Source of the DNA: a virus
IMG/VR virus record: IMGVR_UViG_3300031857_001472
Location: 1-22,969 of that record
Strand: one strand, 5' to 3'
DNA length: 22,969 nt
Positions 13,698 to 19,614 of the stretch are shown here, piece after piece. The notes beneath the pieces are model-generated. The model was not told the DNA's origin. It did not search any database and worked only from the letters and a program-made list of their open reading frames with translations. The translations under genes were made by a program, and so were the position numbers. Numbering within the stretch: position 1 is the stretch's first letter; each line of letters begins with the position of its first letter.

Positions 13698-14309
13698 TTA
13701 TTTAAAGTGTGTTTTTAGTTTTTCAAAAAATAAGTTTCTCATTAATATTACTTTCTCGCCTCGTTCCAATAGTTGTTCGTTCCAGCCTTCCTCTCTTGTT
13801 ACTACATTACGAATCATTCGCTTATCATAATCAACTGGATAAACTAAACCGTTATCAGCCATTCGTGAGGTTTCAAGTAAGTAGGCGCAAATATGCCATT
13901 CAGGTTTATCGTATAGCCACATATACATTTGACATTGGTGGTACTGTTGTTCGTCTACTCCGTAATAAAAATAGTCTAACCATTTTTCCATTGAAGTAGG
14001 GCATTTAAAATCAATCCCCCAATCAGGTGCGATGCAATCAGCTGAACCTCCGTAATTGTCAAACTTTTGAAAGTCGGGTTTGTATTCGGCTTCTCTGCAA
14101 AAGTGTTGCTGGTAGTACTCAAAAGCTGTACTTTCTGCGAGGTGACCGTGTTCAGTTTGCCAGTTGCCTTTTTCATCGTAGTATTTAAAGTACATTTGAT
14201 TAGCTAATTCTTTTGCGTAGGTTTCTTGACCTTTCTCGGCTGACCGTTTAGGGAATAATACTGAACACCTTGACCCAGTAATTAATCCAAATCTTCTCTC
14301 GTCAAACAT
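13698..14309 (-). CDS. YqaJ-like exonuclease (PD-(D/E)XK family)
   Basis: This 203-residue protein matches phage YqaJ/lambda-exonuclease-like recombination nucleases, which degrade one strand of double-stranded DNA for annealing. It opens FDERRFGLITGSRCSVLFPK (2-21), which includes the family R-x-G-x-I-T-G-S-R/x element. EHGHLAESTAFEYY (53-66, E59 as the first metal ligand) follows, and GGSADCIAPDWGIDFKCP (87-104) supplies the D91 and D100-x-K102 core. QYHQCQMYMWLY (122-133) is the closing Q-x-Q-x-Y helix. All active-site positions are present. It is preceded by a conserved phage protein gene (14312-14653), a common pairing in Bacteroidota phages. Confidence 0.88.
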   Translation of the reverse strand: MFDERRFGLITGSRCSVLFPKRSAEKGQETYAKELANQMYFKYYDEKGNWQTEHGHLAESTAFEYYQQHFCREAEYKPDFQKFDNYGGSADCIAPDWGIDFKCPTSMEKWLDYFYYGVDEQQYHQCQMYMWLYDKPEWHICAYLLETSRMADNGLVYPVDYDKRMIRNVVTREEGWNEQLLERGEKVILMRNLFFEKLKTHFK

Positions 14310-14311
14310 AA

Positions 14312-14653
14312 TTAAGCCTTTTGATTTTTAACTCGTAAAGCGTCAACAGTCTCACCGAATGCTCTTACTTTTGCGCTGTAAATAATGATTGACTTTCCTA
14401 CCCAATGCTCAATAAAAGGAGTATCTAATACCTTAGTAATGATTTTAGCGTTGGTCTTGTTGATGATCATTCCTTTTTGCCCTCCTTTGAAGTAACAAAC
14501 GATACATTCCTGAGTACCTTCAGCAGTTTTTACTTGTTCTTTTTGGACTTTCTCAATAGTGAGCTTGAGTTCTTGGTTAGGTTGCAGGATTTCAGCTCCG
14601 ATATAGTTCGGATTTGTTAATCGTCTCCAGTGCGTTAATTCATTAGTTGCCAT
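14312..14653 (-). CDS. Conserved phage protein paired with the YqaJ-like nuclease
   Basis: This 113-residue, strand-rich, soluble protein starts MATNELTHWRRLTNPNYIG. It has a core ECIVCYFKGGQKGMIINKTN (49-68), a helix AKIITKVLDTPFIEHWVG and a final strand pair KSIIIYSAKVRAFGETVDAL. This family, which I recognise from position and pattern, is very common directly before exonuclease genes in phages of Bacteroidota, so a role in recombination or single-strand DNA handling is likely. An OB-like fold is only my reading of the strand pattern. Confidence 0.75.
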   Translation of the reverse strand: MATNELTHWRRLTNPNYIGAEILQPNQELKLTIEKVQKEQVKTAEGTQECIVCYFKGGQKGMIINKTNAKIITKVLDTPFIEHWVGKSIIIYSAKVRAFGETVDALRVKNQKA

Positions 14654-15320
14654 TGTGTTTAATTTTTGTTTTAAATTGTGGTTTTATAAAAGTGATTGAT
14701 AACAAATAATAATCATAGTCAACTATATCTGAATAATTATTTGATTTTTTAAAATTTTCTTCTTTACTAAGTATTTGTAAATTTTTATAATGTGAAACAA
14801 TATTAATTGGTGCATCAACTATGAACCAAGATACTGGTATTTTATGATCTAAATGCTCATTAGAATTAGGATATTTACCTAAATAATTTAATAATGTATT
14901 TTGATTATAACCTAATATGTTAAATGTTGAATCCTTTTTATTATTAACTAATCTATGTACAATTTTTCTCATATTTTTAATTAGTTTATAATTTAAATCA
15001 TTCGCATATCTATTCTTTTCATACACATTTTTTTTAAAATTAATTTTATCCTTGTTAAGTAAATTATACTGTCTATTATATTTTTTCTTTTCTTCAGAAT
15101 TATATCTTATTTTTTGTTTAATTAAAATATCATCTCGTTTTAATAAGTATCTTTCTTTTTGATATAATATTTTTTTATCTTTAATTCTGTTATAAATTGT
15201 TGAATAATATTCTGAACAACAAACTTTACATCTATAATTTAAACCATCAGAAGCTCTTGATAATTTACTATATTCTGAATAGTCTTTTTCAATTTTGCAT
15301 TTAGCACATATTTTTTTCAT
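14643..15320 (-). CDS. HNH endonuclease with N-terminal zinc ribbon (probable selfish insertion)
   Basis: I chose the ATG at 15320, which begins right at the zinc motif (MKKICAKCKIEKDYSEYSKL); an ATG at 15344 is possible and adds eight residues. The N-terminal part has two CxxC pairs (CAKC and CKVC, about 23 residues apart). A long lysine/asparagine/tyrosine-rich region follows. The C-terminal HNH site shows HLDHKIPVSWF and then the N-L-Q-I-L-S-K-E-E-N-x-K-K-S-N end. The gene is much richer in A and T than its neighbours and lies between two short conserved genes with a clear gap upstream. These features fit a free-standing homing-type endonuclease acquired separately. It overlaps the next gene start by 11 bases. 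Confidence 0.85.
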   Translation of the reverse strand: MKKICAKCKIEKDYSEYSKLSRASDGLNYRCKVCCSEYYSTIYNRIKDKKILYQKERYLLKRDDILIKQKIRYNSEEKKKYNRQYNLLNKDKINFKKNVYEKNRYANDLNYKLIKNMRKIVHRLVNNKKDSTFNILGYNQNTLLNYLGKYPNSNEHLDHKIPVSWFIVDAPINIVSHYKNLQILSKEENFKKSNNYSDIVDYDYYLLSITFIKPQFKTKIKHNGN

Positions 15321-15384
15321 ATTCAAATATAATAATTTTTCCAATTACTTTTTCCAATGTGTATAATTATTCCAATGGGTTAAA

Positions 15385-15645
15385 TTAGTTTCTGTTTGCA
15401 TAAAATTTTAAATTAGTGAATTTGTTAATTTCTGATTGAATACTGTCTAATAAGTCATTCTTTTGCTGCCAGTCTTGATGAGCCTGACCGAGTGCGATAT
15501 AGTCATCATCTGTGGCTTTCTTTGAATTGAGTTTTTTACGAATTGCGTTGTATGTTTTCCAAGCTAAAACTAAATCATTGGAGGCTGCTTGGTATCTGTA
15601 TCGCATTTCAAGCTTTTCAGGGTACTTAGATTTAAGTTCGGTCAT
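15385..15645 (-). CDS. Small coiled-coil phage protein, unknown function
   Basis: This 86-residue soluble protein is almost all helical: a basic N-term (MTELKSKYPEKLEMRYRYQ), VLAWKTYNAIRKKLNSKKAT, then ALGQAHQDWQQKNDLLDSIQ. It overlaps the upstream gene by 14 bases. The AT-rich gap 15345-15384 separates it from the HNH gene. I do not recognise a family. Confidence 0.7.
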   Translation of the reverse strand: MTELKSKYPEKLEMRYRYQAASNDLVLAWKTYNAIRKKLNSKKATDDDYIALGQAHQDWQQKNDLLDSIQSEINKFTNLKFYANRN

Positions 15646-15814
15646 AACTAAAATGGGTTAAGTAGTTTATTCTTTCTGTTACTTGCTGCATTAATAGGTC
15701 AGCTTGTTTCTTTTTTTGGATGTTCTTATCATCCATTGCCAATTGTCTCAACTTTGAAAGTCGGAAATAACGATTAATTAGTATCTGATTCATTTCTAAA
15801 AGGGTTTGCTGCAT
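15632..15814 (-). CDS. Small helical phage protein, unknown function
   Basis: This 60-residue, basic, helical protein begins MQQTLLEMNQILINRYFRLS and has a central QLAMDDKNIQKKKQADLLMQ. A start at the internal ATG at 15793 (MNQILINRYF) would reduce the overlap with the upstream gene from 41 to 20 bases and is equally likely. No domain is visible. Confidence 0.6.
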   Translation of the reverse strand: MQQTLLEMNQILINRYFRLSKLRQLAMDDKNIQKKKQADLLMQQVTERINYLTHFSYDRT

Positions 15815-16007
15815 TGTAAATTAAAAATCTTAGTTCATTATCTCTGCCTTTTTGCTCTTGCTGGTTCTGCATCTCTAATAGCTTTAACTCGGCTGCGAAA
15901 TTCCAAAGTCCTAAATCTTCTGCAATTTCTAAACATTTAGGAAAGTCTTTCTCCCCCATTGAGTACCATTCCATTATGGTATCTTCTGCGAATTGTTCAA
16001 GTGTCAT
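15774..16007 (-). CDS. Small acidic phage protein, unknown function
   Basis: This 77-residue soluble protein starts MTLEQFAEDTIMEWYSMGEK, followed by CLEIAEDLGLWNFAAELKLL and a glutamine/charged stretch. It begins one base after the stop of the ribbon-helix-helix-like gene. No family is recognised; the helical acidic composition is like many early phage proteins. Confidence 0.65.
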   Translation of the reverse strand: MTLEQFAEDTIMEWYSMGEKDFPKCLEIAEDLGLWNFAAELKLLEMQNQQEQKGRDNELRFLIYNAANPFRNESDTN

Positions 16008-16008
16008 A

Positions 16009-16179
16009 TTAATTGGTTTTTAAAAATTGGTTTAGTGCATCGCTTACTAACTGGTCTTTGGTGTATAAACCTTCGTAGGCTGTGCGAGATTGGTTTACTT
16101 TGTCTTGGTGGATTGATATTCTGCGTATCAGCTCCTCCGATAATCTAAAGCTTTGTAGCTTCTTTTTTTCTTGTATCAT
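16009..16179 (-). CDS. Ribbon-helix-helix-like small DNA-binding protein
   Basis: This frame of 56 codons runs from the ATG at 16179 to the TAA at 16009-16011. The basic lead MIQEKKKLQ is followed by a strand and helix SFRLSEELIRRISIHQDKVN and a second helix KDQLVSDALNQFL. A short strand FRL, a first helix and a second helix after a longer loop resemble CopG/Arc-type ribbon-helix-helix repressors, although the loop is longer than usual. If real it would act as a dimer on operators, perhaps near the promoter at 16543-16572. It overlaps the upstream membrane protein gene by 35 bases. Confidence 0.55.
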   Translation of the reverse strand: MIQEKKKLQSFRLSEELIRRISIHQDKVNQSRTAYEGLYTKDQLVSDALNQFLKTN

Positions 16180-16306
16180 AGATATTGTAAATAGTTAGTG
16201 AAATAGTTAATAAAGATCCAAACAAAATAGTAGTAAAGTATTTGTAAGGAATGTAAGCCGTTAAGTAAACAGCTAAAATAGATAAGGCAATTGGAAGTAG
16301 TTTCAT
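16145..16306 (-). CDS. Small two-span membrane protein
   Basis: This 53-codon frame from the ATG at 16306 ends in a TAG at 16145-16147. The protein has two hydrophobic segments (LPIALSILAVYLTAYI and FTTILFGSLLTISLTIYNIY) and a charged C-terminus DTRKKEATKL. The start lies 48 bases after the previous gene. Its early-region position separates it from the lysis genes, so a holin role is less likely than a membrane function in early infection. Function is unknown. Confidence 0.6.
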   Translation of the reverse strand: MKLLPIALSILAVYLTAYIPYKYFTTILFGSLLTISLTIYNIYDTRKKEATKL

Positions 16307-16354
16307 AATATTTAAAGTTTAATTGTGCGTTGGTGAGTCGCACCCCTCAGTTGG

Positions 16355-16513
16355 TTATTTTTTTTCAATTAATTTTGCAAGCTCATTTCCGAATTGGATT
16401 AACTCATTGTAATTCCATCCACTTTCTTTAATTTCTTTTTCGTCATTGCCCATTAATTCAATAAATAAATCAGAGTTAAAAATGTCTTCAATTGTTTTGA
16501 TTTCGGTTTTCAT
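16355..16513 (-). CDS. Small acidic protein, first gene after the early promoter
   Basis: A 52-codon frame from the ATG at 16513 ends in a TAA at 16355-16357. The product MKTEIKTIEDIFNSDLFIEL, then MGNDEKEIKESGWNYNELIQ, is helical and acidic with a lysine end. It begins about 30 bases after a strong Bacteroidota -7 element, so it should be the leader gene of this transcription unit. It has no recognised family; its size and acidity are like anti-host or regulatory early proteins, but no function is claimed. Confidence 0.6.
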   Translation of the reverse strand: MKTEIKTIEDIFNSDLFIELMGNDEKEIKESGWNYNELIQFGNELAKLIEKK

Positions 16514-16542
16514 ATAAGTAGTTATTTGCGTTTATTGTAATA

Positions 16543-16572
16543 CAAATATACAACCATTGTAAACAAATGCAA
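16543..16572 (-). promoter_or_regulatory. Bacteroidota-type promoter for the early region
   Basis: The minus strand has TTG (16570-16572), exactly 19 bases, then TATATTTG (16543-16550). This is a full match to the TTG-N19-TAnnTTTG consensus, about 30 bases before the ATG at 16513. It lies in the 132-base gap 16514-16645 between the lysis genes and the early genes. The gap also holds direct repeats TGCAAGC and TGCAAAC, 10 bases apart (about 16568-16584), that could be repressor half-sites. I found no convincing terminator in the gap. Confidence 0.65.
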
Positions 16573-16645
16573 GCACCTGCAAACAAAATAGACAAAATAA
16601 TTCCTTACTCATTGCTAAGTTGCTGAAAATCAATACAATTATTTT

Positions 16646-16987
16646 TTAAAAAATTAGGATTAATCCCAAAATTATTGCCGTAGTAGTGGCAATTAGAGAT
16701 AGTTTTTTGTGGCGGTCCACTTTGATTCGTAGTTCTTGGTTAGTTCTTATTAGCTTTTTGTTGTCAAGATGGTAGGTTTCGGCAATAAAGTTAATATGCT
16801 GAACCTTCTTTTCAAGGCTTTCAATTATTCTTTGCTGGGTTTCGCTGATTAAGTGCGTTGAGTTAGATTGCTCCATTATAACTAATATTTTTCGGAGTTC
16901 CGATGCTGTCAAATTGGTTGAGTTTTGACTTGATGCTGTCAATGAGAACGCTATCAGGCAGCAAATAAATAATCCTAATCTTTTCAT
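16646..16987 (-). CDS. Spanin-like protein with signal peptide and C-terminal membrane anchor
   Basis: The start is the ATG at 16987, because it opens with a signal-peptide-like MKRLGLFICCLIAFSLTASS; a longer reading from 17068 adds unrelated sequence. After cleavage near residue 20 the 113-residue product is a coiled coil (about 30-93, with SLEKKVQHINF and IRTNQELRIKVDRHKKL) and ends in a membrane segment SLIATTTAIILGLILIF (97-113). Signal peptide, helical middle and terminal anchor are common in Bacteroidota phage proteins beside endolysins. It probably spans the periplasm to help disrupt the outer membrane. Its first 125 bases overlap the previous gene in another frame. Confidence 0.6.
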   Translation of the reverse strand: MKRLGLFICCLIAFSLTASSQNSTNLTASELRKILVIMEQSNSTHLISETQQRIIESLEKKVQHINFIAETYHLDNKKLIRTNQELRIKVDRHKKLSLIATTTAIILGLILIF

Positions 16988-17174
16988 TTGTTTTGATTTT
17001 TGTTTTATATATAATAGAATCATAACGCTTAATAATAGTATCAATTCGCAGTATCTCTTTTTGAGCATTTAGAATCGCTGTGCTGCTTTCTTTCTCTTCG
17101 TGGGGACATCTTATCCCTATGAAAAGAATTAGCGCAAATAGGACAATAAATAATAAGCTACTTCCTTTTTCCAT
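16863..17174 (-). CDS. Inner-membrane spanin-like protein (Rz-like)
   Basis: The start at the ATG at 17174 (MEKGSSLLFIVLFALILFIG) puts a membrane segment right at the N-terminus; upstream extension to 17222 adds 16 residues without a membrane segment. The 103-residue product has one transmembrane helix (about 6-20) and then a periplasmic charged coiled region with DTIIKRYDSIIYKTKIKTNE. It ends in RIIYLLPDSVLIDSIKSKL. This is the shape of i-spanins such as lambda Rz, and the LLPDSV-type segment is like i-spanin-like proteins of Bacteroidota phages. It overlaps the upstream small gene by 17 bases and the next spanin-like gene by 125. The function is inferred from topology and neighbours. Confidence 0.65.
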   Translation of the reverse strand: MEKGSSLLFIVLFALILFIGIRCPHEEKESSTAILNAQKEILRIDTIIKRYDSIIYKTKIKTNEKIRIIYLLPDSVLIDSIKSKLNQFDSIGTPKNISYNGAI

Positions 17175-17313
17175 TTTTAAGATAGTTACCAGTTTTTTGT
17201 TTATCGTTCCATTCCTTTTCAACTTCTGCTACTATTTTTTTTCTTTGAATTTCGTGTTCGGCAATTGCTTTAATTTGCTCAGGTGTGGCTTTGTATTTGA
17301 GTAGGCTTTTCAT
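17158..17313 (-). CDS. Small basic coiled-coil protein in the lysis block
   Basis: The ATG at 17313 overlaps the 27-codon membrane gene stop as ATGA, so I prefer it to the longer reading from 17352. The 51-residue product is MKSLLKYKATPEQIKAIAEH followed by EIQRKKIVAEVEKEWNDKQK and a basic tail. It is a lysine/glutamate-rich helix, cytoplasmic by its lack of hydrophobic segments. Its role is unknown; it lies between lysis-related genes. Confidence 0.55.
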   Translation of the reverse strand: MKSLLKYKATPEQIKAIAEHEIQRKKIVAEVEKEWNDKQKTGNYLKNGKRK

Positions 17314-17393
17314 AGTAATGTGCTGAGTAAGTAACTTACCCAAATAATACACAAAATTAATATAATTATATCTTCTTTTTTTTGCTCGTTCAT
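17310..17393 (-). CDS. 27-residue membrane peptide in the lysis block
   Basis: This 27-codon frame runs from the ATG at 17393 to the TGA at 17310-17312. It overlaps the peptidase stop and the next start by ATGA at both ends, strong evidence for so short a gene. The peptide is MNEQKKEDIIILILCIIWVS plus a short hydrophobic end: a charged head and one membrane span, like very small holin-assisting or lysis-timing peptides. The function is not known. Confidence 0.6.
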   Translation of the reverse strand: MNEQKKEDIIILILCIIWVSYLLSTLL

Positions 17394-17791
17394 TTTATTA
17401 CTAAAATTTGTTTGCGGTTTTTAGTTGAATAAGATATGTGAACCCAGCTAAAATCGTACTCGTTTATAAGTTGGTCAAATTCCAAAGTCTTAGCTAACTC
17501 AAATAGCTTTTTATTTTCTACTTTATTGCCTCCAGTTATGTCTATTGCTTGACCTTTTGCGTGTTGACTTGTTGCTGACCCACCTACTAATTTATTTAAT
17601 TTAGCAGAGCGAAAGAATGAATTAATTTTAATGGGTTTGCCGTACATCTTTCTGAGCGGTTCAAAGATATTATCAGCTAACTCTTTCATATTGTGTAGCT
17701 GTTGCTCGTTTGGTGTATTGTCTATACCGTTTCTGATAGCTGTCGGAGATAGTACCGCCTCATCGTAGCTAATATGTTCGCTAATCTTCAT
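17390..17791 (-). CDS. Peptidase M15 family peptidoglycan hydrolase (endolysin)
   Basis: This 133-residue enzyme matches Peptidase_M15_3 (D-alanyl-D-alanine carboxypeptidase/endopeptidase type), which cleaves peptide cross-links in peptidoglycan. The zinc-binding residues are H77 and D84 in SQHAKGQAIDI (75-85) and H118 in WVHISY (117-122). The N-terminal segment EAVLSPTAIRNGIDNTP (11-27) and PIKINSFFRSAKLN (53-66) are typical of the family. It has no signal peptide, so a holin is needed to reach the wall. It is the lysis enzyme of the window, with small membrane and spanin-like genes after it. The start overlaps the acidic gene before it by 11 bases. Confidence 0.92.
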   Translation of the reverse strand: MKISEHISYDEAVLSPTAIRNGIDNTPNEQQLHNMKELADNIFEPLRKMYGKPIKINSFFRSAKLNKLVGGSATSQHAKGQAIDITGGNKVENKKLFELAKTLEFDQLINEYDFSWVHISYSTKNRKQILVIK

Positions 17792-18014
17792 AGTTCTCGT
17801 AGTAAATTTCTGATAAAAAGCCTTCCACCAATATCAAAGCCATTCGCCTTATGTTATCTATTCGTTCCTTATCTTCTCTACTTATCATTGAGTAGTCGTA
17901 ATAGTCACAAGTCGCAAGTGCGTAGTTACAAATTGAGATAATCTCGCCTCTCGTTTCTCCAGCCTCTATTAAATACTCCTCTAAATTCTCTGTTTGGTTA
18001 GTAGATTGTTCCAT
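17781..18014 (-). CDS. Small acidic phage protein, unknown function
   Basis: This 77-residue, acidic, helical protein contains MEQSTNQTENLEEYLIEAGE, then EIISICNYALATCDYYDYSM and a final LVEGFLSEIYYENYED. It overlaps the phosphoesterase gene by 17 bases and the peptidase gene by 11. I see no domain; its repeated D/Y/E clusters are not a recognised motif. Confidence 0.65.
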   Translation of the reverse strand: MEQSTNQTENLEEYLIEAGETRGEIISICNYALATCDYYDYSMISREDKERIDNIRRMALILVEGFLSEIYYENYED

Positions 18015-18960
18015 TGATTACCTCCTTTTGTGTAACTATCCCGTTTTCTACTATACAAAAGCCGTGAACCCAATTATTGATGGGCATATAGGCTGGAGTT
18101 AAATCGCACAAACAGCCATTTGAATAAGTGTAATAGTGAGGTCTTCCGAGTATCATTCCAGCATCTTTACTCTGTCTATGAAAGTGACCGATAATTAAAG
18201 GACGATTGACCGATAAACGAGCTGCTCTTGCTGGGTTAATACCTCCGCTTTTCATAGGTAACTCGTGTCCGTGTAAAACTGCAATGTCCCACATATAGCA
18301 CCATTGAAGCGAATCCAATTGAACTATCTCTAATTCACGCAAACCAAGTAGTTCGCTCAACATAATGTTCTCTATATCCAACAACTCAGGAGCTTTGAGG
18401 CGAATCCATTTATCAAATCGCAAATCGTGATTTCCGTATTTGTAAATTATCAAGGCTTTGGGGAACATTTCTCTAAGTCCTTTTAGAAATACCTTAGCGC
18501 AGTCTAATTCGTACTTAACAGAATGCTTAGTTGTACTTGTCTCGTGTTTCGATATTAGGGCGAAATCCAAAAGGTCTCCGTTTATGTAGATAGTATCTAC
18601 CTTCTCTTTCAATCCGTATTCTAAGGCAGCAAATAAAGCCTTATCATCGTGATATGGAAGGTGAATATCTGATATGATTAATACCTTCTTGCGGTCCTTA
18701 GGTAAGTAGTAAGGTTCAGTCTTTTCTGATTCTCCTTTTGGTAGTTCGTTCTTTAACTTTTCTAAAAAATCAATATAAGGTTTTGCAGATTTTTTGTCTT
18801 TTATACCTTTGTTCCCTCTGTAATATCTTACCCTGTCACGGACTTGTTCAACATCCTTAAATTTTTCAGGATGTTCTTTGTATATTTTTTTAGCTAAGGT
18901 TAGGTTAGCTGTGTTTGGATAGTTTTTTAAGTATTCAAAAATTATAGGGTTTGGTTTCAT
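17998..18960 (-). CDS. Calcineurin-like metallophosphoesterase
   Basis: This 320-residue protein contains all five phosphoesterase motifs: DIH in LIISDIHLPYHD (D98, H100), NGDLLDF (D129), YGNHDLRF (N177, H178), VLHGHE (H230-H232) and IIGHFHRQS (H259-type, 258-261). These residues bind two metal ions and cleave phosphoester bonds of nucleotides, nucleic acids or proteins. The N-terminal 60 residues (with ANLTLAKKIYKEHPEKF and QVRDRVRYYRGNKG) are a helical basic extension that may bind DNA, and phage relatives often carry one. The gene starts at an ATGA overlap and lies in the lysis/virion block. The substrate cannot be read from sequence. Confidence 0.9.
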   Translation of the reverse strand: MKPNPIIFEYLKNYPNTANLTLAKKIYKEHPEKFKDVEQVRDRVRYYRGNKGIKDKKSAKPYIDFLEKLKNELPKGESEKTEPYYLPKDRKKVLIISDIHLPYHDDKALFAALEYGLKEKVDTIYINGDLLDFALISKHETSTTKHSVKYELDCAKVFLKGLREMFPKALIIYKYGNHDLRFDKWIRLKAPELLDIENIMLSELLGLRELEIVQLDSLQWCYMWDIAVLHGHELPMKSGGINPARAARLSVNRPLIIGHFHRQSKDAGMILGRPHYYTYSNGCLCDLTPAYMPINNWVHGFCIVENGIVTQKEVINGTIY

Positions 18961-19229
18961 ATATATAGGGTAATAAATAACAAGCTCATAATCGTAGTAA
19001 CTACTGGAAAAGCTAAGGTCTTAACTAACAAAAAAGCTACTATGTTATATTGCATGAATTTTGCCAAGTGCCAAGCATCCCAAAACATCGGGAAGTACTT
19101 AAAAAAAATTGGCTTAACCATTTCGGATTGATGCCTTGAAAAGAACTTACCTAACTTGTAGTAGGCATCGTGGTGAGCTATTGAATCTCTAATTGCATCT
19201 AACCAAACATATAGTAATAGTAGAATCAT
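18957..19229 (-). CDS. Small membrane protein, unknown function
   Basis: This 90-residue protein has a short N-terminal hydrophobic stretch (MILLLLYVWLDAI), an amphipathic aromatic/histidine-rich middle (IAHHDAYYKLGKFFSRHQ and FPMFWDAWHLAKFMQYN) and a C-terminal membrane segment (LAFPVVTTIMSLLFITLYI). It starts and stops at ATGA overlaps within a run of small membrane protein genes. The pattern LDAIRD... W-x-L-A-K is common in Bacteroidota phage genomes near lysis genes, so a lysis-associated role is plausible but unproven. Confidence 0.65.
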   Translation of the reverse strand: MILLLLYVWLDAIRDSIAHHDAYYKLGKFFSRHQSEMVKPIFFKYFPMFWDAWHLAKFMQYNIVAFLLVKTLAFPVVTTIMSLLFITLYI

Positions 19230-19465
19230 TCACTTTTTTTGTTAATCAATTTTCTCAAAGCTCCTTTGACATCGTCAGGAATAATAAGTAAGCACAAGCC
19301 AATGATTCCAAGACCAGCAGAGTAGTAAATATCAATCTCGGCAAAGGTCTCATAAACCAAAGGCAATCCAATTAAAACAAGCGAATAAAAAAAACAAATC
19401 AATCCGCATATAGTTGTAACTGGGTTATCTAATAAGTTAATATTTTGCTTTATTTTTTTAACCAT
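19226..19465 (-). CDS. Two-span membrane protein, holin candidate
   Basis: I take the ATG at 19465 (MVKKIKQNINLLDNPVTTIC); a longer reading begins at TTG 19546 and runs over the upstream gene. The 79-residue product has two membrane segments (TTICGLICFFYSLVLIGLPL and YYSAGLGIIGLCLLIIP) and a basic tail DDVKGALRKLINKKSE. The two-span layout with both ends likely inside and the NPVTTI-x-G opening are like small proteins of Bacteroidota phages suspected to be holins. Its start overlaps the preceding 54-codon gene by 16 bases. Confidence 0.6.
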   Translation of the reverse strand: MVKKIKQNINLLDNPVTTICGLICFFYSLVLIGLPLVYETFAEIDIYYSAGLGIIGLCLLIIPDDVKGALRKLINKKSE

Positions 19466-19614
19466 TTCTTGAGCATTTGGGTTAATTGCCAAAGTGAAAT
19501 GATAACTGATAAAGTAAACGATAAAAATTGCACCACTGGTAGCCAATGTGCCAAAGTTCCTACTATTGCGAAAGTCCAGCTAACTATATTTAATTCTATT
19601 ATTTTAGTATTCAT
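19450..19614 (-). CDS. 54-residue membrane protein, holin-like
   Basis: The ATG at 19614 overlaps the stop of the LamG-like gene as TAATG. The frame reads MNTKIIELNIVSWTFAIVGT, then a hydrophobic middle LAHWLPVVQFLSFTLSVIIS and the end LWQLTQMLKKWLKK, stopping at 19450-19452. Two hydrophobic helices and a lysine/tryptophan tail match small holin-like proteins. I assign this frame rather than the overlapping TTG-started one because of its ATG and the TAATG overlap. Confidence 0.65.
   Translation of the reverse strand: MNTKIIELNIVSWTFAIVGTLAHWLPVVQFLSFTLSVIISLWQLTQMLKKWLKK

Noticed and set aside
13976-14176. Minus-strand open frame overlapping the YqaJ-like exonuclease
   Set aside because: It is fully contained in the exonuclease gene in another frame, and the exonuclease active-site motifs show which frame is real.
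16621-16660. AT-rich palindrome (ATTTTTTAAAAAAT) as a terminator after the lysis genes
   Set aside because: The palindrome has no loop and no GC pairs, and it includes the stop codon of the spanin-like gene, so it cannot form a useful terminator.
19466-19546. TTG-started N-terminal extension of the two-span membrane protein
   Set aside because: It overlaps the 54-codon membrane protein almost completely and removes the more likely ATG start at 19465.
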